Shown here piece after piece: positions 6,204 to 7,238 of a DNA stretch of 7,238 nt (its first letter is position 1; each line of letters begins with the position of its first letter). The DNA is from Trebonia sp. (GTDB lineage Bacteria > Actinomycetota > Actinomycetes > Streptosporangiales > Streptosporangiaceae): assembly GCA_030038035.1 (NCBI GenBank), contig JASHPP010000599.1:1-7238 (forward strand). Reading direction: 5' to 3'. A program made the position numbers and the translations under genes. Under the pieces are notes generated by a model. That model was not told the origin of the DNA, ran no database searches, and was given only the letters and a program-made list of their open reading frames with translations.

Positions 6204-6280
6204 CGCGGGGTGGAGCAGTTCGGTAGCTCGCTGGGCTCATAACCCAGAGGTCGCAGGTTCAAATCCTGCCCCCGCTACCA
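6204..6280 (+). tRNA. Initiator tRNA-fMet (anticodon CAT)
   Basis: A 77-nt cloverleaf with encoded CCA. The acceptor stem is CGCGGGG (6204-6210) with CCCCGCT (6270-6276), and the D stem GAGC/GCTC. The anticodon stem is CTGGG/CCCAG around CTCATAA with anticodon CAT at 6238-6240. The T stem is GCAGG/CCTGC with loop TTCAAAT, and the discriminator is A. Initiator features are present: no Watson-Crick pair at 1-72 (here C with U), three consecutive G-C pairs at the base of the anticodon stem, and the A11-U24 pair in the D stem. It should therefore be formylated and bind the ribosomal P site, not act as elongator tRNA-Met. E. coli has C1-A72 at the mismatch; C-U here resembles what I recall of other actinobacterial initiators. 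It has its own promoter and a terminator hairpin, so it looks like a single-gene unit. Confidence 0.98.
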
Positions 6281-6286
6281 AGGTCA

Positions 6287-6318
6287 GCGGCCGGTTCCCG
6301 ACAGGAAACCGGCCGCTT
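6287..6318 (+). terminator. Terminator hairpin of the tRNA gene
   Basis: The arm GCGGCCGGTTCCC (6287-6299) pairs with GGAAACCGGCCGC (6304-6316). This gives a 10-bp perfect stem, one C-A mismatch, two more pairs and a GACA tetraloop, starting 6 nt after the tRNA CCA. Only two T follow. It is positioned to end tRNA transcription, and since it lies between convergent genes it could also act on the methyltransferase transcript. Confidence 0.75.
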
Positions 6319-6340
6319 GCTCGCTGTCCGAGCCCAGCGA

Positions 6341-6380
6341 CATCTGGTCGCCGTCGTCACAACCTGTTCGCCGTCGTCAC
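6341..6380 (+). repeat. Tandem duplication of a 20-bp motif
   Basis: The 20-mers at 6341-6360 and 6361-6380 match at 17 of 20 positions, and their last 13 bases, TCGCCGTCGTCAC, are identical. They lie in the non-coding gap between the tRNA terminator and the 3' end of the methyltransferase gene. A CACTGT/ACAGTG inverted repeat (6378-6383 with 6404-6409) follows directly. The function is unknown. Repeated terminal motifs of this kind occur at ends of some insertion sequences (IS21-like), but no transposase is present. Confidence 0.8.
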
Positions 6381-6429
6381 TGTTGCGACAAGAGACGGCA
6401 GAGACAGTGCCTGCGCGTTGGAGCGCCGG

Positions 6430-7191
6430 TTAGCTGGCGTGCAGGACGAAGAACAGGAAGTTCGGGTTGGTCGTGAGGGCCGGGAACTGGTCGGGAAACA
6501 GCTCGCGAGCGGCTGGCACTGGTTGCGGTTCGCTGATGACGGAGATCCGGAAGCCCGCCGCGGTGAAGGCATCGGTCATCGCGTGCAGCGGCCGGTGCCA
6601 GAAGCGCATCTGGGCAGTCTGGCCACCCATGGTCCAAGGCACGGTCCAGCTGTGCGTCGCGAAGTAGTCGGCCTTGCGCCCGGCGGGGTATAGCCGGGGG
6701 ATATAGATGGATGAGGGATGATTGACGGAAACGATCAGCCGGCCGCCGGGCGTCAGAACGCGCCGCAACTCGGCTAGCGGTCCCGTCCAGTCTTCGAGGT
6801 AGTGCAGGACCAGGGACGCGATGACATCGTCGAATGCGTTGCCGGGAAAGGGCAGCGGGCCCTTCAGGTCGGCCTGCTGCAGGCGCGCGTCGTCGCCTAG
6901 CCGCCGCCGCGCCAACTCCAGCATCCCGGCACTGACATCTACCCCGGTCACAATGGCGCCCCGGTCGCGCAGCACCGAGGACAGGGGGCCGGACCCGCAG
7001 CCAGCGTCGAGGATCCGGCGACCGGCCACGTCCCCAGCCAGCGCCAGAATCGCCGGTCGCTCATAGTAGGCGTTTGCGAGGCTGGTCTCGTTTTCGGCCG
7101 CGTACGCCTCAGCGATGAGGTCATAGTCGTTGACTCGGGACGGACCTGAAGGCAGCACGCCATCTTCCGGGACGGTAGACATGCGGCCCAT
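6430..7191 (-). CDS. Class I SAM-dependent methyltransferase (Methyltransf_11 type)
   Basis: A 253-residue cytoplasmic enzyme with the Rossmann-like SAM fold. Motif I, LDAGCGSG, is at 61-68 and binds SAM. GVDVS at 83-87 has D85, the expected ribose-binding acidic residue. DDVIASLVLHYLEDW is at 121-135 (motif IV region), and LTPGGRLIVSV at 146-156 is the usual post-motif strand. The N-terminus (NDYDLIAEAYAAENE) and C-terminus (FRISVISEPQPVPA and FLFFVLHAS) resemble small-molecule methyltransferases of the UbiE-like group; the substrate is unknown. The start ATG 7191 is chosen because GGAG on the minus strand (7201-7204) lies 9 nt upstream. ATG 7182 and a TTG at 7230 are less well placed. In the first 57 codons 16 end in A or T, against 2 of 40 sampled in the GT-C-like gene, so its base use is unlike its neighbours and it may be a later acquisition. 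It converges on the tRNA gene. Confidence 0.93.
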   Translation of the reverse strand: MGRMSTVPEDGVLPSGPSRVNDYDLIAEAYAAENETSLANAYYERPAILALAGDVAGRRILDAGCGSGPLSSVLRDRGAIVTGVDVSAGMLELARRRLGDDARLQQADLKGPLPFPGNAFDDVIASLVLHYLEDWTGPLAELRRVLTPGGRLIVSVNHPSSIYIPRLYPAGRKADYFATHSWTVPWTMGGQTAQMRFWHRPLHAMTDAFTAAGFRISVISEPQPVPAARELFPDQFPALTTNPNFLFFVLHAS

Positions 7192-7200
7192 GCTGGCATA

Positions 7201-7204
7201 CTCC
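7201..7204 (-). promoter_or_regulatory. Ribosome binding site of the methyltransferase gene
   Basis: GGAG on the minus strand, with 9 nt to the ATG at 7191. It favours this start over the ATG at 7182 (18 nt away) and over the TTG at 7230, which lies upstream of the site. The promoter would be at or beyond the right edge of the window. Confidence 0.6.
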
Positions 7205-7238
7205 GTTACCGACCGCGACGGGACGACCAAGCGGGCGG

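Noticed and set aside
6054..6242. A 62-codon open frame from a TTG, across the hairpin and into the tRNA
   Set aside because: It has no ribosome binding site, runs through the tRNA promoter and into the tRNA, and has no recognisable protein pattern.
4154..6262. A 702-codon open frame antisense to the GT-C-like gene
   Set aside because: The translation is dominated by Arg, Pro, His, Gln and Gly without any domain pattern. It is the expected mirror of a gene whose third codon positions are nearly all G/C, and it runs into the tRNA gene.

Overview
The window is very GC-rich and almost every codon in the larger genes ends in G or C. Together with an actinobacterial-looking initiator tRNA, TANNNT-type -10 hexamers close to start codons, and a DUF5941-type membrane domain, this points to a chromosomal segment of a high-GC actinomycete. 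A Streptosporangiales-like relative is possible, but the genus cannot be fixed from the sequence.

Layout, left to right: (1) the C-terminal part of a DUF5941-type membrane protein, cut by the left edge (+); (2) a short-chain dehydrogenase/reductase (-), whose stop codon abuts the previous one in a shared TGATCA; (3) a GT87/DUF2029-type membrane glycosyltransferase (+), starting only 36 bp from the divergent dehydrogenase; (4) a stand-alone RelA/SpoT-type HD hydrolase (-), whose 3' end overlaps the glycosyltransferase gene by 80 bp; (5) a large GT-C-like polytopic membrane protein with an extracytoplasmic C-terminal domain (+); (6) a 232-bp spacer with three 18-bp direct repeats, a long imperfect hairpin and a good promoter; (7) an initiator tRNA-fMet with a terminator hairpin (+); (8) a 149-bp spacer with a duplicated 20-bp motif; (9) a class I SAM-dependent methyltransferase (-) with clearly lower third-position GC than its neighbours.

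Each protein gene lies on the strand opposite to its protein-coding neighbours, so there is no operon and each gene must have its own promoter. Several starts have a -10-like hexamer 7 to 9 nt upstream, which suggests leaderless mRNAs. The common theme of genes 1, 3 and 5 is membrane-embedded envelope chemistry. A lipid-linked, polyprenyl-phosphate-sugar-dependent glycan pathway is a reasonable inference, but no substrate can be read from the sequence. The HD hydrolase keeps all expected metal-binding residues and would hydrolyse (p)ppGpp or a related nucleotide.

I did not find a defence system, CRISPR array, integrase or transposase. The observations most worth following are the unassigned GT-C-like protein, the compact divergent control region at 1614-1649, the long hairpin before the tRNA, and the change in composition plus tandem repeat after the tRNA.
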